Of a stretch of DNA of 64,000 nucleotides, positions 1 to 8,469 are shown piece after piece. Each line of letters opens with the position of its first letter. The first letter of the stretch is position 1. This DNA comes from Maribacter_C sp947494565. GTDB taxonomy: Bacteria; Bacteroidota; Bacteroidia; Flavobacteriales; Flavobacteriaceae. A program made the translations under genes and the position numbers. The stretch covers positions 310,001 to 374,000 of the forward strand of contig NZ_JBLFEP010000005.1 in assembly GCF_047345415.1 (NCBI RefSeq), read 5' to 3'. The notes beneath the pieces are model-generated. The model was not told where the DNA came from, did not search any database, and was given only the letters and a program-made list of their open reading frames with translations.

Positions 1-1023
1 AAAAAAATCGTCATCCGGTAAAACCAATACGCCAAGACCATCATGTTTCATGACCTTTTCTATAGTACGGATCGAACTTTCAGAAAGATTGGCCAAAGAA
101 TTTGCATCGATAAGCAGCACATCCATAGTTTCGAGCAGCTCCTGGGAAAGTGCATAAAACGAACGACGCTCGGTATTGAAATATTCAAATTTATACTTCC
201 CACGAGACAATTGGTTACGCACTACCAACTCATTTCCGCCTTCTGCCAAAAAGTTTTTCAGGTACTTCGAATCGAAGGTCGGAAAACCTTGGATCATCAA
301 AAGCCGTAACTCTTTTTTTGGTTTCACAAGAACCGGTAGCGGTTCATTGGCAATTGTGACACCACTAGAATCCTTTTCGAGAAGATGATAAAGGTATCGT
401 CCACTCACCTTCAAATCGTTTGATAATTCGAAATCGGAACGTCCTAGGGTATCGATCAAAACGGAATCTATAGGATTACCTCCCGGATCGGCCAAAATAA
501 GTTTGCGCTTTTCCTGATTGGCTTTGTAGCTGCCACGAACTGTCCAATCATCACCGACCCTCGTCTCTCGTTCATAATTCAATTGTAGGACCCCCTCGGG
601 TTCGCCAGCATCCAAATAGGTAGTGGGTACACCATCCAACTGCCAAAAATCAAAAGTCCGAACGCCGTTTCCAACAATGAACAAGGACGAAATAGAATCT
701 AAAATACCACTCATTGGTACATTCTCAACATAAGGAATCTGTTTTAACCTTTTATATCGTTTCTTTAGACTATCCAGTTGTTCTTTACCATAGTCTTCCG
801 TGAGTAGTACCCCTTGGGTTCCATCATGCCCCTCTAGAATCATAGGCCTCAGTAGCAATAGGACCAACGCGATTATGGTAATCAGGGCGATTAAGGCATG
901 TAGATAGTACTGCTTTCTGGGAAGTGACCATTCTTTCCAAAGAAATAGTGCGAATAGCAATAGTGCTCCGATACCTACTGGCCAGATAAAATCAATATGC
1001 ACAAAGCTGAACGTATTAGTCAT
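1..1023 (-). CDS. Large membrane protein of the Bat/MoxR operon (partial, 3' end outside window)
   Basis: This open frame of 341 codons starts with ATG at 1023 and runs without a stop to the left edge, so only the N-terminal part is visible. Two hydrophobic segments lie near residues 13-30 and 38-60, with a basic stretch between them (LPRK), followed by a long soluble part. Around residues 260-330 the sequence (LRLLMIQGFP, later DVLLIDANSL and GLGVLVLPDDD) has the alternating strand-helix look of a class I glutamine-amidotransferase-like or vWA-like Rossmann fold. I infer this from pattern only. The start overlaps the end of the preceding gene by 8 nt, so it is the last visible member of the minus-strand operon that begins with tldD. 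Proteins of this layout are common at the end of Bacteroidota MoxR/BatA operons. The function is unknown, probably envelope-related. Confidence 0.8.
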   Translation of the reverse strand, partial: MTNTFSFVHIDFIWPVGIGALLLFALFLWKEWSLPRKQYYLHALIALITIIALVLLLLRPMILEGHDGTQGVLLTEDYGKEQLDSLKKRYKRLKQIPYVENVPMSGILDSISSLFIVGNGVRTFDFWQLDGVPTTYLDAGEPEGVLQLNYERETRVGDDWTVRGSYKANQEKRKLILADPGGNPIDSVLIDTLGRSDFELSNDLKVSGRYLYHLLEKDSSGVTIANEPLPVLVKPKKELRLLMIQGFPTFDSKYLKNFLAEGGNELVVRNQLSRGKYKFEYFNTERRSFYALSQELLETMDVLLIDANSLANLSESSIRTIEKVMKHDGLGVLVLPDDDFF

Positions 1024-3232
1024 TGGTTTCCAATTCTTGGAGTACAAGTTCGTTCAAATCACTAATGGCTTCACCCTGCTTGGTGGGTTTTGCAATAGGT
1101 TTTGGAATAGCGGCCAGTACACCTCTTAAAATTTGACGTAGTTCTTTTTCTGACCAATGTCGTTCACGATCTGAAAGCCATTTTAATTTTTGTAACGTTT
1201 CAAGGTACTTCCCAGGTTCTTCAATTGCCAATTGGGCCAACTCGTTACCCGATTCCTTGAAGAGTATCCTATCAGATTCCTGATAGTCGTTTCGTTCTAT
1301 AAGTTGTTCCAATCTTTCCGCTGCCTTTCTTAGGAAATTCAAGTCATCGTAAACCGAAATGTTTTCTTTTTTTTGGAAACTCACGATGTCATCCAGTTCT
1401 CCGGTCAATCGCTTGTCTTCTTTAATAGGTGGAGGATCAAAGCCGATACGATGCACATAAATACGGGCACTATTCTTGATTTCCTGAATCAATTTCAAGG
1501 CTCGGTATTGATAAGGCAGGGACTTTTCAGGGGTGTATAGGCGTAGGTATAATTCTGCATCCCACATTTCCGTCATTGCCTGTCGCAGCTTGCTCTTTAG
1601 TGATTGCGTAAACAAGGTAGACTCCTCGGGGTCATCATGATTGTGAAGGTAACTTTCCAAAGGGTCCTCGTCCTCGTGTTCTCCATCTTCGTGATCCACT
1701 AGATGATGTTCATTGCTCCCATCATGGTCATGCGTGTATTTTGATAAAGGGTCTTCATCTTCATTAACATCCTCATCTTGGGCTTCTTCCACAGTGACCT
1801 CTTCCGCAACTGTGATACCTGATTCGGCCTCATCGCCCATAAATTCCCCATACTTTAGACGAAGGGCTTTCTGATCAAACCCCAACTCATTACTGGTGGA
1901 ATTAAAATCGTTTTTGGGCAGTCTATTTTTGTCCGCTATCAACTTTTCCGTATCGATAATTAGTTGCCGCTGACTTCTAAAGTAGTCAGGCATTAAATCA
2001 GCGCCCATGGTTCCTTCCACTGCAAATTGATTGGTAAGGGTATCCCGTATCACAGCGAAATACGTTTCGCTTCGACTGGTATTTGGTCTAGGTTCTTTAG
2101 TGTCAACAGCGGAAATATAAAAGTAAAGCTCATCTCCAGGCACCATCCCAAGATTGTCCAAGTCGATTTTTTTTGAGAGTTGAAGGGTATTTTCACCTTG
2201 CCGCAGTCTCGTTTCGAAAGGCAAACGTTCTTCCCTAAATTTAACCGATTCCCCCTCTCCTCTACTTACTGTCGCAACGACATATACATCGGTAATCCCA
2301 AAATCGTCAGTTAGAACTGCTTCAAATTCAATGGTCTTATCGTCATCGAATTCAAAGGTGGTGAATTGCTTTAGTTTCTGAATCTCTATTACTGGGGCTT
2401 CATCTTCGAAAAGTTCAAGTGCATAAAGCTCCGATTGGTGTGAAGTTGAATCCTTGGCCTCAAACTTGAAATTATAAAATCCGGAAGCTGTCAACTGCAT
2501 TCGATGTTCATAACCATTACTGTTCCTTGACATGTTATAGGCTGCTTCGTTATCCTCAAAAAAAACCTGGTTTGGAGGAGTATCAAACCGTAAGCGCCAT
2601 TTAAGTTTGGATCCCTCTAATGCCTTGATATTCATATTGCTTGTTGTCACAGGAGCACTATTCGTATATGCAGGATATTGAATGACAAGTTCTTGAAACA
2701 CTATGTTTGGGGGTGTATACTTCAATTCAGACGAATCCAAGGGTGTGAACAAGATTTGCCGGTCACCTTGTGCGGGAACGGAATCGGTAGATCGTAATGA
2801 GGTACCATACTGATTTGCCAAAAGGGATAGCAGTCCACATGCGCCCAGAACTATAAACGCACTTTTCATATGGACGTTTGGGCGAACCTTATGGATGCTC
2901 CTCTCCAATACCTTTCTTACCTTGTGTTGCTGAAGTCGCGCTAAACTTGACAACTCTCCGCTGGACACTAATAAGAGTCCGGTACTGTATTCAGTAGTTT
3001 CCAATTCATGGTCAAGATATTGCCCAACTTTCTCTAAGGTCAGCTGCCATGGTTTTCGAAACAGCAGTGCAAGAAGCCCAACACCCATAAAGGTAAATAC
3101 AGCCCATATGATGTCTTTGGTCAAAAAGTAAATGAGCATGGCCGGCCCAAGGGCATAAAGCACTATCACAATGGCCTGCATTATCGACCATCGTTTCTTG
3201 AACCTTAAAAGTAGTTGTTTCCCTGAGCTCAT
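1016..3232 (-). CDS. DUF4175-like membrane protein with an acidic His-rich insert
   Basis: A 738-residue protein with two adjacent N-terminal membrane helices (about residues 17-57), then a long extracytoplasmic region with Ig-like strands and a charged, helical C-terminal third. The layout resembles the DUF4175 family found beside MoxR and BatA-like genes; I recognise it only at that level. Residues about 480-540 form an Asp/Glu/His-rich insert holding two copies of a motif, EDEDPLSKYTHDHD and EDEDPLESYLHNHD, separated by another His/Asp-rich stretch. This looks like a metal-binding or flexible linker segment. The ATG overlaps the stop of the upstream BatA-like gene by 4 nt (ATGA), and its own stop lies inside the next gene, so all three are translationally coupled. 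No enzyme motif was found. Confidence 0.75.
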   Translation of the reverse strand: MSSGKQLLLRFKKRWSIMQAIVIVLYALGPAMLIYFLTKDIIWAVFTFMGVGLLALLFRKPWQLTLEKVGQYLDHELETTEYSTGLLLVSSGELSSLARLQQHKVRKVLERSIHKVRPNVHMKSAFIVLGACGLLSLLANQYGTSLRSTDSVPAQGDRQILFTPLDSSELKYTPPNIVFQELVIQYPAYTNSAPVTTSNMNIKALEGSKLKWRLRFDTPPNQVFFEDNEAAYNMSRNSNGYEHRMQLTASGFYNFKFEAKDSTSHQSELYALELFEDEAPVIEIQKLKQFTTFEFDDDKTIEFEAVLTDDFGITDVYVVATVSRGEGESVKFREERLPFETRLRQGENTLQLSKKIDLDNLGMVPGDELYFYISAVDTKEPRPNTSRSETYFAVIRDTLTNQFAVEGTMGADLMPDYFRSQRQLIIDTEKLIADKNRLPKNDFNSTSNELGFDQKALRLKYGEFMGDEAESGITVAEEVTVEEAQDEDVNEDEDPLSKYTHDHDGSNEHHLVDHEDGEHEDEDPLESYLHNHDDPEESTLFTQSLKSKLRQAMTEMWDAELYLRLYTPEKSLPYQYRALKLIQEIKNSARIYVHRIGFDPPPIKEDKRLTGELDDIVSFQKKENISVYDDLNFLRKAAERLEQLIERNDYQESDRILFKESGNELAQLAIEEPGKYLETLQKLKWLSDRERHWSEKELRQILRGVLAAIPKPIAKPTKQGEAISDLNELVLQELETND

Positions 3233-4509
3233 TGTTTGCGATATTTAGCCAGTACACGTTCTAATGCGATCATCAAGAAAAGTAGTCCCCATAACCACGT
3301 GAACGGATCAACAAGTCCTGCTGTGTCAGTAGCCATCGGTGGGTCAGTTCGGTGTGGTCGTAACTCATCTTTAGTTGCGACGCGCTTATCGTTATCAAGG
3401 ATCTTTTCTTCCATATCCTTACGCAAGTTCAATACGATGTAGAGTTGTTCCGCAAGATGTTCCGAGAATACGTTCTCATTGTTCAAGCGACTGGTCAGCA
3501 CATATACATTCTTATCGATGGTAGGTTCAATGAGCCCATTGGCTAAGGTCGAAGAATTAAAAATCAGCTGTTTTACGCTTAAGTTCTGTTCGGGTGGATC
3601 GCCTAGCCAAATAGATAGATCATATGTGGCATCGACGGAATCCTGTCCTGGATTTTCATCAAGGATTAGGGGACGATTCATCAATTTTGCAACCGCCTTG
3701 AGGGCTGCGCTAAGATAGTGTCGCTCTTGCATTAGACTATCGTGATACCTCATCAAGACCATGATAGGTTCCGGGGTCCGGAGGGGCATTAAAACCCCAT
3801 TTATAAAGACACTATCTGCGGGCTTATTCGATTTTACGTCAATACTATTTTTAGACTGTTCTTCGCTTTCGACATATAGGCCATCAGCATCGCTCACAAG
3901 GGTCAATATGGTCAAGGTATCTCTTGCGAGCGCTACTTCAAGGAGTTGATTTTGCGTATCACCCGACGGAAGTACGGTCCAATTGACATGATTGGCCCCA
4001 TAAGGGCGCTTGCCTTTTATTCCTGAAACAAAGCCTTCAGTAATAACAATAATGCTATCTGCTGGCAAGGCGTTCATTTTCTGTGCTAATTGCCAGTATT
4101 CAGGAATCTCATTTTCCCTTTTTCCCGGACTGTACCCTTCCGCATTCGGAAAACCGTCCATAAGCACTTTGACTTCTTCCGCTGGAGTCTCGTTCAACAG
4201 TCGTTTTACATGATCGTTATTTAGAAGCGAGGGCTCTATGAGATATACTAGTGACATTCGGGCACTGGTATCGGTAGTTCTTGGTGAGGCAAGTAATAAA
4301 GTGATGAGCAGTACGGTCAATACCCTCAATACCAAAAGCCATAATTCGTTCAATCGAACCGTACTGGTACGTTTGGGTTCCGATTCCTGCAATAACTGGG
4401 TACTGCCGACTTTAACCGTCACTACTTTTCGTCTACTCCATAAATGGATGGCTATGGGAATGAGAATTCCTAAGGACAACCACAAATATGTCGGGTTCAA
4501 AAAAGTCAT
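3229..4509 (-). CDS. BatA-like double-transmembrane protein
   Basis: A 426-residue protein whose N-terminus (FLNPTYLWLSLGILIPIAIH, then a basic turn) is the typical BatA N-terminal double-transmembrane domain: helices near residues 7-22 and 57-75, separated by a cytoplasmic loop. A final hydrophobic segment lies near residues 400-418 before a basic tail. The middle part lacks a clear MIDAS (DxSxS) metal site, so this is a BatA-like membrane anchor rather than a full vWA BatA. It overlaps the DUF58 gene by 1 nt upstream and the DUF4175-like gene by 4 nt downstream. The family is thought to form membrane complexes with MoxR AAA ATPases and DUF58 proteins during envelope stress; the exact role here is inferred from context. 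Confidence 0.8.
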   Translation of the reverse strand: MTFLNPTYLWLSLGILIPIAIHLWSRRKVVTVKVGSTQLLQESEPKRTSTVRLNELWLLVLRVLTVLLITLLLASPRTTDTSARMSLVYLIEPSLLNNDHVKRLLNETPAEEVKVLMDGFPNAEGYSPGKRENEIPEYWQLAQKMNALPADSIIVITEGFVSGIKGKRPYGANHVNWTVLPSGDTQNQLLEVALARDTLTILTLVSDADGLYVESEEQSKNSIDVKSNKPADSVFINGVLMPLRTPEPIMVLMRYHDSLMQERHYLSAALKAVAKLMNRPLILDENPGQDSVDATYDLSIWLGDPPEQNLSVKQLIFNSSTLANGLIEPTIDKNVYVLTSRLNNENVFSEHLAEQLYIVLNLRKDMEEKILDNDKRVATKDELRPHRTDPPMATDTAGLVDPFTWLWGLLFLMIALERVLAKYRKQ

Positions 4510-5405
4510 TACAATAATGATTTTCGACGCTTTAGGAACAACTGTAATACTTCGGAAATAGGTTCGTTCAAGCGAAACAATTGATAACCAATGCCCTGAC
4601 TTAAGAATCCATTGTTCATAGCGCTCATTTTCTTGGTAAGTGACCGTAGGTACAGTTCTTTAGCCTTTTTCGTATCTACTTTGACTTTTGCACCCGTTTC
4701 GAGATCTTCAAAGATCACATAACCCTGATAGTTGAATTCCAGCTCATCTTCCCCCATGATATGAAGTACGACCAATTCGTTTCGCTTGGTTTTCAAATTC
4801 TGGATCATTCGGGTGAGCTCACCATCTGACTCATACATATCCGTAATAAAGAAAAGGAGCTCTTTGTGACCACTATTGGGCATCTGGTGCAAAAAGTCGC
4901 TTTTTTCGGGCCATTGGCCATGGCCCTCGATTTGAATAAGCTCATTTAAAAATCGCTTGTATTGTTGTTTTTGAACCGTTGGCCTAATGGTCTTGATCTT
5001 GGTATCGTTCAAAGCATAGAGACCTATAGCATCACCCTGGCTTTGGGCCAAGTGGGCCAAAGAGGCCGTCAACACCTTTACATAGTCCATTTTTGAAAGG
5101 GATTTCTCGGTATGCACCATCGACTTGCTCGCATCCACAATGAATTTCACCGTAATATGGGTCTCTATTTCAGATTGCTTGATGTAATACCTTCCTGAAC
5201 GCGCCAACATTTTCCAATCCAATAGTCGCATGTCATCTCCAGGTTCATAACCGCGGTATTGACTAAATTCAAGTCCCACTCCTACGCGACGACTCTGATG
5301 AAGACCAGACAAGTAGCCATCAACAATGACACGGGCTATTAAGGACAACCCGGAGATACTGTTGATTATTTTAGGTTCTAGCAGTTGCCGATAGTCTTGT
5401 TTCAC
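4509..5405 (-). CDS. DUF58 domain protein (vWA-like)
   Basis: A 298-residue soluble protein of the DUF58 family, usually found immediately downstream of MoxR. The signature near residues 45-65 (QYRGYEPGDDMRLLDWKMLA) is diagnostic for the family. A vWA-like fold follows, with a MIDAS-type segment near residue 90 (FIVDASKSM). DUF58 proteins are thought to be partners or clients of MoxR AAA ATPases. The start codon is GTG at 5405, 21 nt downstream of the moxR-like gene. The stop overlaps the ATG of the BatA-like gene by 1 nt, consistent with coupled translation in one operon. Confidence 0.9.
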   Translation of the reverse strand: MKQDYRQLLEPKIINSISGLSLIARVIVDGYLSGLHQSRRVGVGLEFSQYRGYEPGDDMRLLDWKMLARSGRYYIKQSEIETHITVKFIVDASKSMVHTEKSLSKMDYVKVLTASLAHLAQSQGDAIGLYALNDTKIKTIRPTVQKQQYKRFLNELIQIEGHGQWPEKSDFLHQMPNSGHKELLFFITDMYESDGELTRMIQNLKTKRNELVVLHIMGEDELEFNYQGYVIFEDLETGAKVKVDTKKAKELYLRSLTKKMSAMNNGFLSQGIGYQLFRLNEPISEVLQLFLKRRKSLL

Positions 5406-5426
5406 GCGTATTTTTTCTAGGTACGG

Positions 5427-6416
5427 TTACTGTTTCTTCAGAATTTCGGTGGTGACATCATCTGGACTAATGGCATTTGCCTCAGCTTTAAAATTAACGA
5501 GGATACGATGTCTCAAAACGGGATATGCCATATGTTTCACGTCTTCCAATGTCACCGATAGGCGTCCCTGCTGTAATGCTCGTGCCTTGGCGGTCAATAT
5601 CATAGCTTGACCTGCTCTTGGCCCCGCTCCCCAGCCTACCCACTCCTTGACATAGTCGAGTGTGGTCGTTTCAGGTCTTGTGGCACGTACTATAGTGCTA
5701 ACATAGTCAATTAGCTCATCACTTATCGGTACCTCTCGCACCAATTCTTGAAGCCTAATGATCTCATCGCCGTTGAGTATTTTTTGTACGCTCTCTTTTT
5801 TAGACCCGGTCGTATTCCTGAGGATATGGCTTTCTTCGGATGCCGTGGGATATCCAATTTTGATGTACAACAAAAACCGATCTTGCTGCGCCTCGGGCAA
5901 GGGAAAGGTGCCTGACTGTTCGATAGGGTTCTGGGTAGCCAAAATAAAAAACGGACGATCCAACTTATAGGTTTTTCCGGAATAGGTTACCTCGAATTCT
6001 TGCATGGCCTCTAAAAGGGCTGCCTGTGTCTTAGGCGGGGTCCGGTTGATTTCATCGGCCAAAATAATGTTGGCGAAGATCGGTCCTTTATTGAACTCGA
6101 AAAACTTCTTGCCCGTCGTGTGGTCCTCTTCTAGAATCTCAGTACCTATAATATCTGAGGGCATCAAATCTGGCGTAAATTGTATGCGCTTAAAGTTCAG
6201 ATCGATCGATTGGGCCAAGGTTCGAATCATTAAGGTCTTTGCCAATCCTGGTACTCCTTCCAACAACGCGTGTCCGCCGGCCAAGAATGTAATCAGTAAA
6301 TGCTCGATGGTCTCTTCTTGTCCTACAATTACTTTACCGATTTCTGCCTTCAGATCAGTAAGTTTTTGGGTCAAGGTTTGAACTTCTTGTGCAATCTCCA
6401 CTAAATGTTTTTCCAT
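5427..6416 (-). CDS. MoxR-family AAA+ ATPase
   Basis: A 329-residue AAA+ ATPase of the MoxR family (AAA_3). The Walker A motif is GVPGLAKT at residues 54-61 and the Walker B is near residue 115 (IILADEINR). The sensor 1 Asn follows in FILATQNPIEQ, and the arginine-finger/sensor 2 region in the C-terminal lid (GWGAGPRAGQ). The length is typical for the family. MoxR proteins act as chaperone-like ATPases that load metal ions or activate vWA-domain partners. Here the partner genes DUF58 and BatA-like follow directly. The gene starts with ATG at 6416, 9 nt after the DUF4159 gene. Confidence 0.95.
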   Translation of the reverse strand: MEKHLVEIAQEVQTLTQKLTDLKAEIGKVIVGQEETIEHLLITFLAGGHALLEGVPGLAKTLMIRTLAQSIDLNFKRIQFTPDLMPSDIIGTEILEEDHTTGKKFFEFNKGPIFANIILADEINRTPPKTQAALLEAMQEFEVTYSGKTYKLDRPFFILATQNPIEQSGTFPLPEAQQDRFLLYIKIGYPTASEESHILRNTTGSKKESVQKILNGDEIIRLQELVREVPISDELIDYVSTIVRATRPETTTLDYVKEWVGWGAGPRAGQAMILTAKARALQQGRLSVTLEDVKHMAYPVLRHRILVNFKAEANAISPDDVTTEILKKQ

Positions 6417-6425
6417 ATCTTTTCT

Positions 6426-7112
6426 TTATGATGTCAGTGCATACATCACGATATTCACCCCAAATCTGGTATTATCTATTTTATACCAACGTTTATTCCT
6501 AAAATCGTAATCCCATTCACAACCATAGTCCTTGTTACTATACAAAACCGCTATTCTTCCATTGATCTCGATGGCTTTAAGGTACTCGTGAACAAGGTCA
6601 TCACCCCATCCGTTCAATTCTTGTGAGGTTGTCGGAGGTCCATCCTCAAATTCAAAAAATATCTTGTAGATCTCGTGGTCATTCGGTATTTTCTTCAGTT
6701 CCGTTTCACCGAAAATTTCGCTCATTTGCCCTTCAAAAGATTTTGCAAATAAGCCATCAATATCATGATTACAGTCATCGACGAATACAAAACCACCGTT
6801 GTTCACATACTTTTCAAAGTTTTCCCGTTCCTTTTTGGTAAACTGAACCAATTTATGGCCTGATAAATAGCAAAAAGGACATTTGAATATCTCGTCACTG
6901 GCCAAAGTGACAATATTCTCTTGGGTATCTACTTCTAAGGTGGTATACTCTACTAGGGAATTTAATAAATTGGAGGGCATGCGCTGATCAACATCCCAGT
7001 CACCTGATTCGTATTGCAATCTTGTAAAGAAAAAGGCATTGCTCAAGAGAATATCCCATTTTAAACAAAAACTGGTTGCTAAGAATGTCTCAAAACAACC
7101 AGTTGATGTCAA
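6426..7112 (-). CDS. DUF4159 domain protein
   Basis: A protein of up to 228 residues with a DUF4159-type domain: the N-terminal motif FFFTRLQYESGDWDVD, then strands typical of a glutamine-amidotransferase-like fold (GGFVFVDDCNHD near residue 92, GRIAVLYSNKDYGCEWDY near 190) and the C-terminal segment RFGVNIVMYAL. DUF4159 proteins often accompany MoxR/BatA clusters. The only available start in frame is TTG at 7112; there is no upstream ATG, and the first 25 residues look weakly hydrophobic, perhaps a degenerate signal peptide. The true start is therefore uncertain. It lies 11 nt downstream of tldE and 9 nt upstream of moxR in the same operon. The molecular function is unknown. Confidence 0.8.
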   Translation of the reverse strand: MTSTGCFETFLATSFCLKWDILLSNAFFFTRLQYESGDWDVDQRMPSNLLNSLVEYTTLEVDTQENIVTLASDEIFKCPFCYLSGHKLVQFTKKERENFEKYVNNGGFVFVDDCNHDIDGLFAKSFEGQMSEIFGETELKKIPNDHEIYKIFFEFEDGPPTTSQELNGWGDDLVHEYLKAIEINGRIAVLYSNKDYGCEWDYDFRNKRWYKIDNTRFGVNIVMYALTS

Positions 7113-7123
7113 ATTATATATGA

Positions 7124-8440
7124 CTATACGGCATCGGACAAACTAGTAAAAGTGAAATCCCTGATTTTCATATAAGGAATCAAGTTGCCGTCAACCCGAG
7201 CCTGTTTTCCAAGTGTCTCCAGATTATTCAACATGATGATAGGACTCTCGTTAAATCTAAAATTCTTCACAGGATATTTAATGGCTCCATTCTCAATATA
7301 GAACGTTCCGTCACGAGTTAATCCCGTATAAAGAAGGGTTTGCGGATCAACGGATCTGATGTACCACAATCGGGTCACTAAAATTCCCTTTTTAGTACTC
7401 TTGATCAATTCATCAAGCGAGGCATCACCGCCACCCATAATAAAATTACTCGGAAACGGCACGGGTTCCACTCCTTTCTGTTCGGCCCAATATCGGCTAT
7501 ACGCCAGATTTTTCACTACTCCGTTTTCAATCCAAGAGGTTTTATTCAAGGGTTGTCCTGCCCCATTCCAAGTAGCGCTGGGCACTTCAGGATTCACGGG
7601 ATCGGACCAGAGATTCACACGTTCATCAACGATTTTTTCTCCTATTTTGGTTCCTCCACCCTCTTTTGACATAAAACTACGACCTTCATCGGCTTGACGT
7701 GCATTAATCGATCGTCCTAGCCCGTTCAAAAGACCTAGGCCGGCTGAAGGCTCCAAGATAACGGTATATTTACCCGGTTCAATAGCCTTGGCCTCCCTCG
7801 ATAATACGGCTTTATCTATCGCTACTTTTGAAGCTTCCGCGGCATCGAACTTGCTCACATCGTTCACATCCCGGGTAACCCAGCCCGAACCGGTTCCATC
7901 ATTGGTACGCATGGTTACGGTAAATTCTAAGGTAGTCTCCTTGTTATATGCAAAGAGTCCGTTCGAGTTCATCATCGCGCTAAAGCCTGCGGAATCGTCC
8001 AAAAAACCCGCTGCTGTCACATCTTTTGCGGCTGCAGGTGCAATACTGCTATTGGCTACCTCGGCCCTGAATTCGGGAGTAATATTTGCTGTTGCTTCCG
8101 TATAGTTGATCGCCTTTTCATATTTCTGAGGACCTAAGGGTTCCATAAACTCGGGATTCTCAGGTGACAGTTTTGCCAATTCCTCGGCCCTTGCTACCAC
8201 CCTTTTCAATGATTCATCATCAAATTCGTCTATCGTGGCGGTACCCATTTTTTTTCCGAAATTGGATTGTACCACCAACGTCTGATTGGATCGGTAACCT
8301 GCCGTGGAAACGGAATTTCTTGCATATCTGATATTACCGCTCTCGCTTCCCTCTAAATTTATTTCGCAAGCATCGGCCGTGGAAAAGCTCATCGCTTTCT
8401 CCATTATTTTTTTTGCTTCTTCTTCTGTATATATTGCCAT
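7124..8440 (-). CDS. tldE: TldE/PmbA-family protein
   Basis: A 438-residue protein of the TldD/PmbA (U62 peptidase) family, the subunit lacking the zinc motif. Visible family features are the N-terminal segment with GNIRYARNSVSTAG and the central EPSAGLGLLNGLGRSINARQ stretch, which sits where TldD carries its metal ligands. The C-terminal part (LTRDGTFYIENGAIKYPVKNFRFNES) is the family's characteristic barrel end. In Escherichia coli TldD and TldE form a heterodimeric metalloprotease that degrades unfolded peptides and matures microcin B17 and CcdA. Here it lies 29 nt downstream of tldD, so the pair is presumably co-translated. It is followed by the DUF4159/MoxR genes, a common Bacteroidota arrangement. 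Confidence 0.9.
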   Translation of the reverse strand: MAIYTEEEAKKIMEKAMSFSTADACEINLEGSESGNIRYARNSVSTAGYRSNQTLVVQSNFGKKMGTATIDEFDDESLKRVVARAEELAKLSPENPEFMEPLGPQKYEKAINYTEATANITPEFRAEVANSSIAPAAAKDVTAAGFLDDSAGFSAMMNSNGLFAYNKETTLEFTVTMRTNDGTGSGWVTRDVNDVSKFDAAEASKVAIDKAVLSREAKAIEPGKYTVILEPSAGLGLLNGLGRSINARQADEGRSFMSKEGGGTKIGEKIVDERVNLWSDPVNPEVPSATWNGAGQPLNKTSWIENGVVKNLAYSRYWAEQKGVEPVPFPSNFIMGGGDASLDELIKSTKKGILVTRLWYIRSVDPQTLLYTGLTRDGTFYIENGAIKYPVKNFRFNESPIIMLNNLETLGKQARVDGNLIPYMKIRDFTFTSLSDAV

Positions 8441-8469
8441 TGTTTTTTCCTTTTAACGTGAAACTCCGA

